Source: Apodospora peruviana (taxonomy: Eukaryota > Ascomycota > Sordariomycetes > Sordariales > Lasiosphaeriaceae). Taken from it: DNA of 64,000 nucleotides. Shown here piece by piece: positions 35,615-45,247 of this stretch (its first letter is position 1; each line of letters opens with the position of its first letter). The stretch is taken from contig JAUEDM010000001.1 in the NCBI GenBank assembly GCA_033439685.1, positions 186,001 to 250,000 on the forward strand, given 5' to 3'. Position numbers and translations under genes: made by a program. The notes under the pieces were generated by a model. That model saw only the letters and a program-made list of their open reading frames with translations, ran no database searches and was not told the DNA's origin.

Positions 35615-36645
35615 CACCCGTCACTTCATGTCATCAATACCATCCCCCCCGAGCAGATTCCTGAGTGGCCATAATGACGTGAGTACAAAACAAAAGTGTG
35701 ACTAGAGGGAAAGGAATGAGAAATGACGAAGGGAGGACTGGACGTATTTGAAAGGACCGGAGCTTAGAGACTATTTATATGTCCCGGAGCTGCAAGAATT
35801 GTCGGACATGTTCATCGGACTGATGCCCTAGTTGAATATCAGCACGGACAAGCCGGCGATAGCCGAACTGATACAATTGTTCTTGCTATGCAAAGCGCCA
35901 AGATAGGTGGTATGTTGCATACGCTGGACTTGTATCTCATATCTCATTGGGCCGGAGCCTTCATCTTTGTGCATGAGCCTTCATCCTTGTGCATTTTGTT
36001 AGGTTGTGAACTGACGATTGGCGAACCATCACATCTTCGTCTTGACTCCAGTGGGGGAAGTCGTGGTCTAGACCAAGCCTCAGGATGCCACTGCTGCCGT
36101 TCATGCATGCGAGTCGTCGGTGGTGTCCAAAATGCGGCTGGCTTAGCAGACAACTTCTTCTTAACTCCTACGAACAATATCGTCGGATCAACTGACAGCC
36201 AGAATGATCTGCATGGCCAGAACAAATCAGCCTCAGTCGCCGTTTTTCCAGCTGTTCCACTGGGTACCACGAGACGGAGGATGACGGTTGGGTCCTTCCT
36301 GCAGGCTTGCTTGATGATTTGACAACCTCACATACCTTATGTATATCTGCCGATTTATCGATTTATTTCAGCTATTTATATCAACGCCACGGTGGGCGGA
36401 GGTGTGTGGTGGTTCTTTGGAGCTCTGATATCTGGCTGAAGGCTCTTCAACTGAAGTGTCGGCGTGTTTCCGTGAGACCGTGATGACTTCGCGTATAAAG
36501 GGAACGGGGATAACGTACAACTAGACAAAATTCGAGAGCTCCAAACGATCATCATCGTCACTAGCTCAAGTATCTGATCTCCAACATCTTTCTGATCACC
36601 TCCCCCCTTATTCTACCGTTATTCCGTAAGATAGCACAGCTCATC
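35615..36645. other. Intergenic region with a short tandem repeat
   Basis: An 18-20 base unit (AGCCTTCATC.TTGTGCAT) is repeated twice in tandem at about 35956-35994. The 3' part is the promoter and leader of the metalloprotease gene. No other gene is seen. Confidence 0.45.
36494..36500 (+). promoter_or_regulatory. TATA box of the M4 metalloprotease gene
   Basis: TATAAAG lies about 150 bases before the ATG at 36646 and is followed by a C/T-rich leader. Confidence 0.5.
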
Positions 36646-38078
36646 ATGGCTAGCCACATGTGTTGTGTTGTGCCCCCCTACCTTCTGGATGCTCTTTGCG
36701 AGTGCTCAGACCCGGAACTGCGTGAGATGGCAGCGTCGACTCTGGCCTTCGGACAAACAATCCAGGACGAACGCCACGAGTTCTCCCAGGGCGGATTCAC
36801 CGACACCGCCACCGACCACCATGATGATGATACCCCAGGTCCTGCCCAGGGTATCGTCCCAGACTACCTGCTCGAGAGCATTGGCGGCTCCGGAGAGGAC
36901 CCGGAACTTCAGAAGTCTGCCTAGAAGACCCTGGCTATCTCCCGACGAGTCAGAGCTGATAGGGCCGCTGCTGACGCCGAGGGTCTGAGCGAAGCAGGAA
37001 TGGTCGCCTCGCAGTCGGGCTTCTTCCGGGAGGTCTACGATATGGAACATTCCGCTGCTGACACCCAGCTCCCCGGAAAGCCAAGAAGGGCGGAGGGGGA
37101 TGGACCCCATTCCGATCCCGCCGTGAACGAGGTTTACGACAATGCGCTCAAGGTGCTGCTGTTCTACCAGAAATACTTCAACCTGACCTCGGTCGACAAC
37201 AACAATATGAAGATTGTCAGCTCGGTCCACTACGGCTCCAGAGTAACCAATGCCTGGTGGCATCATAACCAGATGAAATATGGGGACGGTATCCCCGGCA
37301 AACTCGGCCATTACACCAACGCCCTCGACGTTATTGGCCACGAGATAACGGTGAGGAACAGTACCCTTTTCGAGATAATCGGTTAATAAAGGAACAGCAC
37401 GGCGTAACCCAATTCCACAGCCAGATTAAATACAACGGCGAGTCGGGTGCGCTGAACGAGCACATCTCGGACGTGTTTGGCATAATGGTGAAGCAGATAG
37501 CCGACAATACGACGGCCGACAAGGCTGACTGGCTGCTCGGGGAGACATGTTTCATGCCAGATATTAAGGGCGTCGGCTTGCGCAACATGTTGCATCCCGG
37601 CACGGCCTGGACCAGGGCCAAAGTTACCGTTATGGAAGTGAGTCTCTCTGTTCCCAGATACCTTAAAGAAACCTATCCCACTCACACTTCCTCCCATCTC
37701 CCATCCATCTAGGGCGACGACGTCCAGCCAGATCATTACAGCAAGATTGCGGGCATCTTAAAGAATGACCCAGATGGCGTGAAAAGGGACCACGGGGGCG
37801 TCCATTACTTTTCGGGCATTCCGAACCGCGCTTTCGCCTTGTCTGCCACCCGCTTCGGCGGCTTCTCGTATGAAAAGGCCGGCAAGATCTGGTGGACGGC
37901 GGTCACGGCGAAGGAGGGTAGTAACCCGCCCACCTACCGCATCCCGTCCACCTGCACCTTTGCCCAGTTCGCCGATGTGACCGTCGAGGTTGCCAAGGAG
38001 CTCTTTCCCAACTCCGGTGCTGACCAGGTCGTGCGCACTGCTTGGAACGACGTGGGGGTTCAGGTGAAAGCCCATTGA
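36646..38078 (+). pseudogene. Protealysin-type M4 metalloprotease with in-frame TAG
   Basis: Zinc endopeptidase of the thermolysin family, protealysin-like branch (short propeptide, no signal peptide). Exons: 36646-37350, 37398-37637 and 37713-38078. Read through, this is 436 codons with TAG at codon 93 (36922-36924). The zinc motif HEITH (His232, His236) is rebuilt exactly across intron 1; the third ligand is Glu256 in GALNEHISDVFG. The catalytic His lies in DHGGVHYFSGIPNRAF. The propeptide carries two copies of a PPYLL-type segment: VVPPYLLDALCECSDPEL and GIVPDYLLESIGGSGEDPEL. The TAG falls between the second copy and KTLAISRRVRADR, where the family has an uninterrupted sequence. No frame-keeping intron removes it. 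Restart at ATG 37000 would give 318 residues with an intact catalytic domain but no normal propeptide. It is either a young pseudogene or a truncated form. Confidence 0.75.
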
Positions 38079-38942
38079 GGAAACATGAGTCAAAACTGTC
38101 CAAATATCTGTCTGGTTCTAAATTTCCGCAGTGTCTCGTCACTTCACTCCTGTGTAATGGTTGCAAATATGCGAGGTTTCTTTGATCAAGTATCCCATTC
38201 CTTGCTATCCTGAGAGTCTGAAATAATAGGTATACTCATAATACCCCCCATATACCGAGACGTATATTGCTATGTTTGCCACAAATGACCAGTCCGTAGC
38301 CCCAATGTAAGAGCCCCAATGCAAGAGAATATTAAGACAGAAAACGGAGAGACAAATTAACAGGGTGGAGGGAGAAAGGAGGGGGGGGGGGGGGGGGGGG
38401 GAGGGGGGGAATTAGAGGAAAACATTTGCCAGTCCGCCGGCCCAGCTTGTGCTGGAAGTTTGAACCAGAACCGCTCAGTCTCTATGCAGTCCATCTTGAA
38501 ACGAGGCGGCAAGCCAAGCGGACGACCATAACTTCAAGTTTACCTACCGTACATACCACCCATACCACCCTACCTACTTACATCCTTATCAATCACGGTA
38601 TCTCAGTATATGCACGCGCGTGAAGAGGGTGAACTACCGGTGCAGGAAATGATGCACATTGCTTCTGGCTACCCCTCGTCTTGATACAACCTCATGTCGT
38701 ACACCCACGTTTGATGCTTTCATTGGTCGAAAGCTGCTCAGTCATGCTAGGTTCTTCTCCTCGGACTTGGTTAAAATACTACTCCTTTCATTAGATAGTC
38801 GTTATATGGCAGAACGCGTACCGTGGCTACCTTGCGCATGAATTAAAATATAAGGAACCAGACGGTCTCTCTGCGTCCGTCTTGGTTCAACCTCCTCGAG
38901 CACAACTCATCTTCTTACTCCTGCTGCCGTAGCGATTTCAAG
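38079..38942. other. Intergenic region with poly-G, P450 promoter
   Basis: A run of 21 G lies at 38381-38401. The last ~100 bases contain an AATATAAGG TATA-like element (about 38846-38855) and a CT-rich leader of the P450 gene. No gene is seen. Confidence 0.5.
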
Positions 38943-40549
38943 ATGATGACATTCACCTCTCTCCTCATCCAGACCGGCCTAGTCCTCATCACAGCCATAG
39001 CCTACCGAATAATCTACAACATCCACTTCCACCCCCTCTCAAAATTCCCCGGACCATGGTACTGCGCGACATCGTCACTGCCGCTGGCAATCATCTCCCT
39101 CCTGAAGCGAGAACCCAAGTTCCTTTTAGGTCTCGCCAGAAAATACGCAGACGGTAAAACCAACCTCCCAAACCCAAACCCAAACCACCCCACTTTACCA
39201 TACTAACACCTGAGCTGATAGGTGATAACCCAATCCGCATATCCCCGACCCTCCTTTTATTCCCCAAACCCTCCTCCATAAAGTACATCTACCAGGATCC
39301 GCGCCACAACACAAAGACAGGCCTCTACGGCACGGGCATGCTTGGCCCGCCCAACATATTCACGGTAATGGACGGCAACGAACATAAAGCCCTCCGAAAA
39401 GCGTTGGGGGGTCCACAGTGGTCGTTCGGCGCCCTGAAAAACGTGTGGGAGGAACGCGTCGACAATCTCGTCAAACTTTTCGTCAGCAAAATGACTGATT
39501 TCGCAAAGAGAAACGAAGAGGTGGTGTTATGCGATAAAGTCGCCCAGTTCGCGGCAGACGTGATGACGTTGGTCTGTTTTGGCGAGACCTGGGGATTTGT
39601 GAGGAATAGTCGCGACGAGCGGAATATTTTGCAATCGTTCAGGGATGGGTTAGTGATGTTTGGGTTTGGTGGGCGCTGGCGCACTTTTCGGGAGACGGTG
39701 CTCAAGACGCCTCTTGGTGTGTCACTTTTCTTGCCTAAAGCTAGTGATGATCGTGGTATTGGGTTCTTGGTTGGGCAGGCTGGGCAGCTTGTTGCTCGGC
39801 GTGAGCGGGAGAATAGAATGGCAGAGAATGGGGGGAAAGAGCATCATGACTTCCTGCAGCATGCGCTTGAGGCAAGGTTTAAGGACGGCAACAAGCCGTT
39901 GAGTGACTTGCAGAAGCTGGCGCATGTTACCATCTTGGTTACCGCTGGCGCGGATACCACCGGCACGGCGATGGGCAGCACGCTCAACTATTTGTTGGTC
40001 AACAAGAAGTGTTTGGATAAGGTGAGGGAGGAGATTGGTGACGCGGATAGCAAGGGGTTATTGTCAAACCCGATCCAGTATGAAGAGACCAGGATGCATC
40101 TCCCGTATACGGTTGCTTGTGTCAAGGAGGGCGGGTTGAGGCTAAGACCGCCGGCGACTAATCTTTTTGGGAGAGTTGCTGGGGCTGGCGGAGCCAAGAT
40201 TTGCCATGGAGATGTGTATGTGCCGGAGGGGACGGAGATGACCAGCAATGCTTATGTCGTCCAAAGAGATCCGGAGGTGTTTGGTCCTGATCCGGAGGTT
40301 TTCAGGCCGGAGAGGTGGCTTGAGAGTGATGAACAAAAATTGTCAGAGATGGAGGCGGCCATGTTTGTGTTTGGTGTCGGTCCGAGGGTGTGCTTGGGTA
40401 AGGACATTGCTGTGTTTGAGTTGTATAAGCTGCTGCCGGAGATTGTGAGAAGGTTCGAGATGGATTTGGTTAGAGAGGGGAGGTATGTGGTTTCTGGGGG
40501 CGTGGCGTATAATAAGGATCTGGTGGTCAAGTTGAGGTTGAGAGACTGA
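38943..40549 (+). CDS. Cytochrome P450 monooxygenase
   Basis: Heme-thiolate monooxygenase anchored in the ER membrane. Exons: 38943-39153 and 39222-40549, giving 512 residues. The intron ends with a textbook TACTAACAC branch point. An N-terminal anchor helix (LLIQTGLVLITAIAYRIIY) is followed by the Pro-rich hinge FHPLSKFPGPWY. The I-helix oxygen motif is TAGADTTGT, the ExxR motif is KEGGLRLRP, and FRPERW is the PERF-type motif. The heme loop is FGVGPRVCLGKDI with Cys461. Spacing and length are normal. The opening FHPLSKFPGP is shared with trichothecene/pisatin-demethylase-like fungal P450s. No backbone biosynthetic gene adjoins it, so a detoxification or orphan role is as likely as secondary metabolism. 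Confidence 0.93.
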
Positions 40550-40866
40550 TATATCTAACATGTTGGGAGGATAATGGTGGTATCTTAGTGAAGGACAAGA
40601 GATTACTAGCATGTTCATATTCTGGAGGGTCAAAGGGCACCTTCGCAGTTCTTTGCTTTCTCAAAGGAGATTAGGAGAAAAGGGAAGAGATCTCATCCAA
40701 CCAAGTCAAAGCTTATCAGTCCGACGAACGAGTCCGACAATCAATCCTTGCAGCTCCGGGACATATAAATAGTATTGAAGTTTCGCTCTTTTCAAATACG
40801 TGCAGTTTCTCAGTTGTCCTTTCCCATTCCTTTCCCTTTAGATACTTGTTTTGTACTCGCGCCATC
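40550..40866. other. Short intergenic region, 2EXR promoter
   Basis: Contains a TATAAATA box at about 40764-40771, about 100 bases before the next ATG, and a CT-rich leader. Nothing else is seen. Confidence 0.5.
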
Positions 40867-42072
40867 ATGGCCACTCACAACAACCAATTCACCATCTTCA
40901 CCCGCTTCCCCCGTGAAATCAGGAACATGATCTGGGATCTCGCCCTGCGCGATTACAACCTTCCCGGGGTGCACTTCTTCACTTTCACACCGCCCGATGC
41001 GTACAGATACGCGGACATCGACAGCGAATTCGAGTTGGAAAAACTCCAGGACAAGTACAAGGCTGCCATCTCAGTCCTTCCTTCGGCGCGCATAAAAACA
41101 AGGACTACTTCACGGTGCACAGGCGCTTTCTCCATCCCTGGCAAATTCAATCATCTGTCCTCCTCAACTTCCGGGGGATCCGAAGAGTCTTTACAATCAC
41201 AGCAACAGCCTGAGCAGCAGCAGCAGCAGCTATCATGGTTCGACGAAAACAACCCATCAGTCTACCGAACAGACGCCGGCCTTTGGGGCACCTGCCGGGA
41301 GTCTCGAGCAGCAGTAATCCGTGCGCTGGCCCGTCTTCCGCCCGAGCTTGACAAGAACCTCGTCCGAGACGACATGGACCGCGATTGTAGGTCAAGCAAG
41401 GCAGCCTACCTCATCTCCAAGTCCGCCAACTGCCACTTCAGTATCCGCTCCCACGACCTCGTCGTCATCCGCTTCCCTACCGAAACGACATATTACGACT
41501 TCACCGGCTCTCCCGTAAACGTCTTCCCCTCGCCCATGGTAGCCATCGAGATCGACCCAAGCTGGCGCATGCCGGCGCGCCCGGGGCTATGGTACGGCGA
41601 GACGGACCCTGGATCGGTAGCCGGCCGCCTGGCCAATTTGAGAGTCGAGTGCACGCGCATCTGGCTGATCGATTACCGCCTCCGCCGAAAGCCTGGACGA
41701 TTCACCGGGTTTCGGGAAGATCGGTTCGTTTTCCACGGTTTGGAAGGAAGCCGATATGTGCAGGTGCGTTACTTGGACAGTGAGTGGGAGTGGAGGCACG
41801 ACGACGGAAACTATAATAAACCGCCGCGCGTGAGGTCAGATGATCCGCCGGTTGGGTCGCCGTTCCGCCTTGCCGAGGAGATCGAGCGGGATTACTGCTC
41901 TTACGTGTACGATATCCACGAGGGCGACGGCAGCGAGTTTGATGACGGCCTGGCTGAGGCGATAGATGAAGGCAAGACTTGGGATTTGTCTACGGAGGAC
42001 TGGATGATGGATATATCGGAGAGTTATGGGATTGGGGGGGTTGGTGTTTTGGCGTGTGAGACCTTGGACTGA
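40867..42072 (+). CDS. 2EXR-type protein, long form
   Basis: Single exon; ATG at 40867 (ATCATGG context) gives 401 residues. The frame extends upstream only to a TTG. The N-terminus FTIFTRFPREIRNMIWDLAL is the 2EXR signature, and a later LWGTCRESRAAVIRAL stretch matches the family's 'xTCRESR' element. Between them lies a Gln/Ser-rich insertion (about residues 98-118). The C-terminal region is acidic. No signal peptide or helix is visible. It is in the same family as the protein at 34793 but clearly not a recent copy. Function is unknown. Confidence 0.8.
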   Translation: MATHNNQFTIFTRFPREIRNMIWDLALRDYNLPGVHFFTFTPPDAYRYADIDSEFELEKLQDKYKAAISVLPSARIKTRTTSRCTGAFSIPGKFNHLSSSTSGGSEESLQSQQQPEQQQQQLSWFDENNPSVYRTDAGLWGTCRESRAAVIRALARLPPELDKNLVRDDMDRDCRSSKAAYLISKSANCHFSIRSHDLVVIRFPTETTYYDFTGSPVNVFPSPMVAIEIDPSWRMPARPGLWYGETDPGSVAGRLANLRVECTRIWLIDYRLRRKPGRFTGFREDRFVFHGLEGSRYVQVRYLDSEWEWRHDDGNYNKPPRVRSDDPPVGSPFRLAEEIERDYCSYVYDIHEGDGSEFDDGLAEAIDEGKTWDLSTEDWMMDISESYGIGGVGVLACETLD

Positions 42073-42259
42073 TCTTTTATATCGCATCATGTTGCTTTGT
42101 TGAGAGATGTGCTGGGGGATGGTCCTAAGTGCTGACTGGTGTGATAGCCTTATGCGCATATAACTTGAATCAGGAAACTTGTTTTGATTCTTTAAAGGAC
42201 TTCTGAATTAATACCTCTCCATTTTACCTAGGTAATCACTCCCAGCATGATAATAACTA

Positions 42260-43398
42260 CTACACCTTCGGCAAAACAACCCTAAGCGCCTTATTCTCAA
42301 CACTCCTCACCTTGCCCCCGTTATCCAACTCAAAAACAAACTCATCGAGCGGATGCGTCCCGTACGCAACACCCGTAAAACTAACCCACGTGCCACAATC
42401 CGTTGAAAACAAACTATTCGGCCGCGCCGGCAAATTCGCGTCCTCAAACACCGCCTTGTAACCTACCCTCCTCCCTCCCCCTTCCAACATGGTTTCCAAC
42501 CCCGTAGGATAAAGCCGTATTGTCGGACTAACAGGCGAATACCCCGACTGCAGCACAACAGACACATACTGCATGTACGTCCCGTTACTAAACCAGTTCT
42601 CTACCCCCAAGCCAGGCCTATCACTCTGCGTAGTGATCCGTAAACTCGAATTTCTCTCGGGGTTGTAATAGTCCCCAGCGTATGTGGACTCGGCCTGTTC
42701 TCTACCAGCCTGCTCCAGCGCAGGAAGGAGTTGCGCCCCCAACAGATCCGCGAGATTAAAATTCGTGTTGCCGGGAATATTCGGCCCTGCTATCAAGACG
42801 GAAAATCCAACATCATAATCCGGCAGCAGGATCATCAGAGACGAATAGTACCCGATTCTCCCGGCCTTATTGAACGCGTCGATCGTCCGTTTACCGTTCT
42901 CCTGTTGCAGAGAAACCCGTCGTACGCCCCAAGGATACCCAACCCCGGCATTCGGTTCCGACGTCAGTGCCGCCGGTTTCAGCCACCGCCGGGTTAGGGC
43001 GGCAGACAAAATATCAGATCGTAGGATAGACCGCCCGAGGGCAGAAATGTCTCCCACTGAAGAAAACATGTTGCCCGCTGGACTCTCATCCCCCAACTGA
43101 AAATCCCAGTTCGCGTCGGCTGTTGAGCCTCCAGGAATAATACCCACCCTCGCGGGAGCATTGTTGTAATACGTGCGGTTCAGACCCAGCGGCCGCAACA
43201 CGCTTTCCTCCATCATGGACTTGAAGCTTTTCCCCTTGATGCTTTCCAGAGCGTAAGCCAAGATCTGGAAGCCAGTGTTTGTGTACGCGGGCGTGGTATG
43301 CGGCGCATAAGAGGGTGCCACCTGCAAAAGGCCGTTGAAGAATTCTATCTCCCCCCCCCAAAAAAAAATTTCATTAACACATATACCAAAATATGTTG

Positions 43399-43440
<42 letters not shown>

Positions 43441-44139
43441 GGTGTACCAACCAGTCCTATCACAAAGAGGCCAAACACCGCACTTTGGCAGCGTGGAGTC
43501 AGACCCATTTAGGGGAGGAAACCCAAGCCCAACGGCAGTGCTCATGTTGATTTGTTGAGTAACCTCGCCCATAAGACCATAGTCTCGCACAATCCCCCCC
43601 ATCTGGCTCGCCAAACTCCCCACAGTGACCTGTTCCCAATCAACATCACTAATCGCATCCCCTTTCGGTCGTCCTCTCAACTCCGGCACATATTTCGTGA
43701 TAGGCTCATTGAATTTGGCGTCTCCATCCTGCGCCAGCCACGTATAAACCGTAAACACTTTCGTCAAGCTCCCCAACCTGTACACAGTGTCGGCATCCGT
43801 TTTCTTTACTCCGGTGGCATTGAACCTCTGAGCAGCGAGCTGCGGCGCGGTATGGTGCCAACTGAACACCAGCGGTGTGTCACGGTCTGCAGCGCTGAAG
43901 ATTTCTATGCTATAGCTGGTCTCGTTGGCCAGCACGGATGGAGAATTGTCGCTGTCCCGCTGCTGGAGGGTCGCTGTCAGGTTGGCGATGGCTGCGCGGA
44001 TTGTTGGGCTCGACGCGAAATTTCGCGGTTTCTCGAAGACGGGTCCTAGGGGTGGGCAGTTGGGTGCTGCTACCACTGGAGTGGTGGTTGCTGTGAGGAG
44101 GAGGAGGAGGAGCAGCGAGGATGGGATTGATATCCTCAT
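42260..44139 (-). CDS. Secreted beta-lactamase-fold serine hydrolase, copy 2
   Basis: Paralogue of the gene at 3686-5642, same predicted activity class. Exons in gene order: 44139-43452 and 43344-42260, giving 590 residues. The single intron (107 bp) occupies the place of intron 2 in copy 1, with the same phase. The position of copy 1's first intron is uninterrupted here. The intron contains 39 consecutive T (A on plus, 43399-43437), and its donor is GTTGGT. A signal peptide of about 25 residues (LLLLLLLTATTT core) is clear. SxxK is GSLTK (Ser124, Lys127). The YxN motif is Tyr250-Thr251-Asn252, with Thr for the usual Ser. Shared blocks with copy 1 include DADTVYRLGS, LGLNRTYYN and TRRWLKP. 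The late KTG-like position reads FNKAGRIGYYS. Both copies look functional. Confidence 0.85.
43399..43437. repeat. 39-base poly-A run inside hydrolase intron
   Basis: An uninterrupted A run on plus (poly-T in the gene sense) within the only intron of the second beta-lactamase-fold gene. Confidence 0.9.
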
Positions 44140-44681
44140 TTTGTCGGCGCTTTGCCCCCGGTACGGAGCTATGTTAAGTGGCTGAAAACAGGAAGAAGAA
44201 CAAGGAGAGTCAAGAAAAGAAGTGAAGAACGAGATCTATTTTCCTATCGTGAGCATCATCATCATCATCCGGTATCGCCTCCCGCCTGCGCCCGGGTATT
44301 CGACTGACTTGGCAAAAGCTTCCGTCCTATATGATACGTGTGTAGCTCCCTGGGTCCTCAGGAGCACTTTACAATCCTCGTTCGAGCAATATGTCTTGCG
44401 TCAAAGGTGCAGCCAGGAACCCGGCCGGCTCCAGATTGTCCATACCTTGCCCTTGCATCGCTTGGAGAAAACCCAATGTCCTTAAGAAGAGACGGGCACA
44501 TCCAGGTACACTGTCGATAAAAGACGGACATCCCTTCCCGGGCACGAACAAATGGCAAAATGGAAGGTACATTGTCTACATACCACCCTATTTATAGCGG
44601 AGCATGGTATGAGTCCAGTCTTCCTTGCTAAATAATAGCTGGTAAGTACAAGGCAAAGCTTGTCTTTCTTATTGCTGATTA
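44140..44681. other. Intergenic region, no supported gene
   Basis: Upstream region of the minus-strand hydrolase. Open frames are short and without features. Confidence 0.4.
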
Positions 44682-44939
44682 TCACGGCTGAATTACCCCT
44701 GGCTGCAACGTCCCGGGTGGACGGTGACCATATATCTTTGGATCCCGTTCGCCAATGCGGATAAATCGTCCGTATGCCCACTCGGCGAACTCGTTCCGCG
44801 ACGCCAATTCGTAGACTCCGTGAATTTGATAGGAGGTTTGCGCGGTGAGGATTGGGTAGTAGTGTCTTGGATGTTCAACAGTGGTGCTATTTAGGGCCTC
44901 GCCTTTTGAGTGCGTATCTTCCACAGGTTCTAACGACAT
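44682..44939 (-). CDS. Small hypothetical protein, doubtful
   Basis: An 85-codon open frame from ATG 44939. The product is hydrophilic, with no signal peptide, helix or motif I recognise. Composition is plausible for protein (balanced, with Tyr/Trp/His), but there is no independent support. It could be chance. Confidence 0.25.
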   Translation of the reverse strand: MSLEPVEDTHSKGEALNSTTVEHPRHYYPILTAQTSYQIHGVYELASRNEFAEWAYGRFIRIGERDPKIYGHRPPGTLQPGVIQP

Positions 44940-45247
44940 ATTAAGTAATAAATATAACAAGAAATTTTCACAGTGAAAATAACTGGAATAAAAATGACGT
45001 ACAAATTCTGGGGATATCTCGCTGATTTCACGCGGCAAGGTAAAGCGCAATGAAATAGCGAGGAAAGATAGCAACGTGAATCACACCCAAATATATATTT
45101 AACAAACGCCCCCCGGCTCCTGAGCAAAATTCTATCATCAAAAAAATTGACAAATATACCTCTTAGCATGGTCGCAATCGTATTTGTTGACGCGCCAGTC
45201 CCGTCATATCGTGGATTTTTTTCGGGGATAAAAGCAGCAAGCCTGCC
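44940..45247. other. AT-rich intergenic stretch
   Basis: 3' flank of the MFS exporter. AT-rich, nothing seen. Confidence 0.4.

Noticed and set aside
36851..36924. Intron removing the TAG of the M4 protease (GTATCG...CTAG)
   Set aside because: Its length (74 bp) would shift the downstream frame and lose the catalytic domain.
43345..44139. Protein with a polyphenylalanine tail
   Set aside because: The Phe run comes from reading through the poly-T intron; splicing gives the beta-lactamase-fold product.
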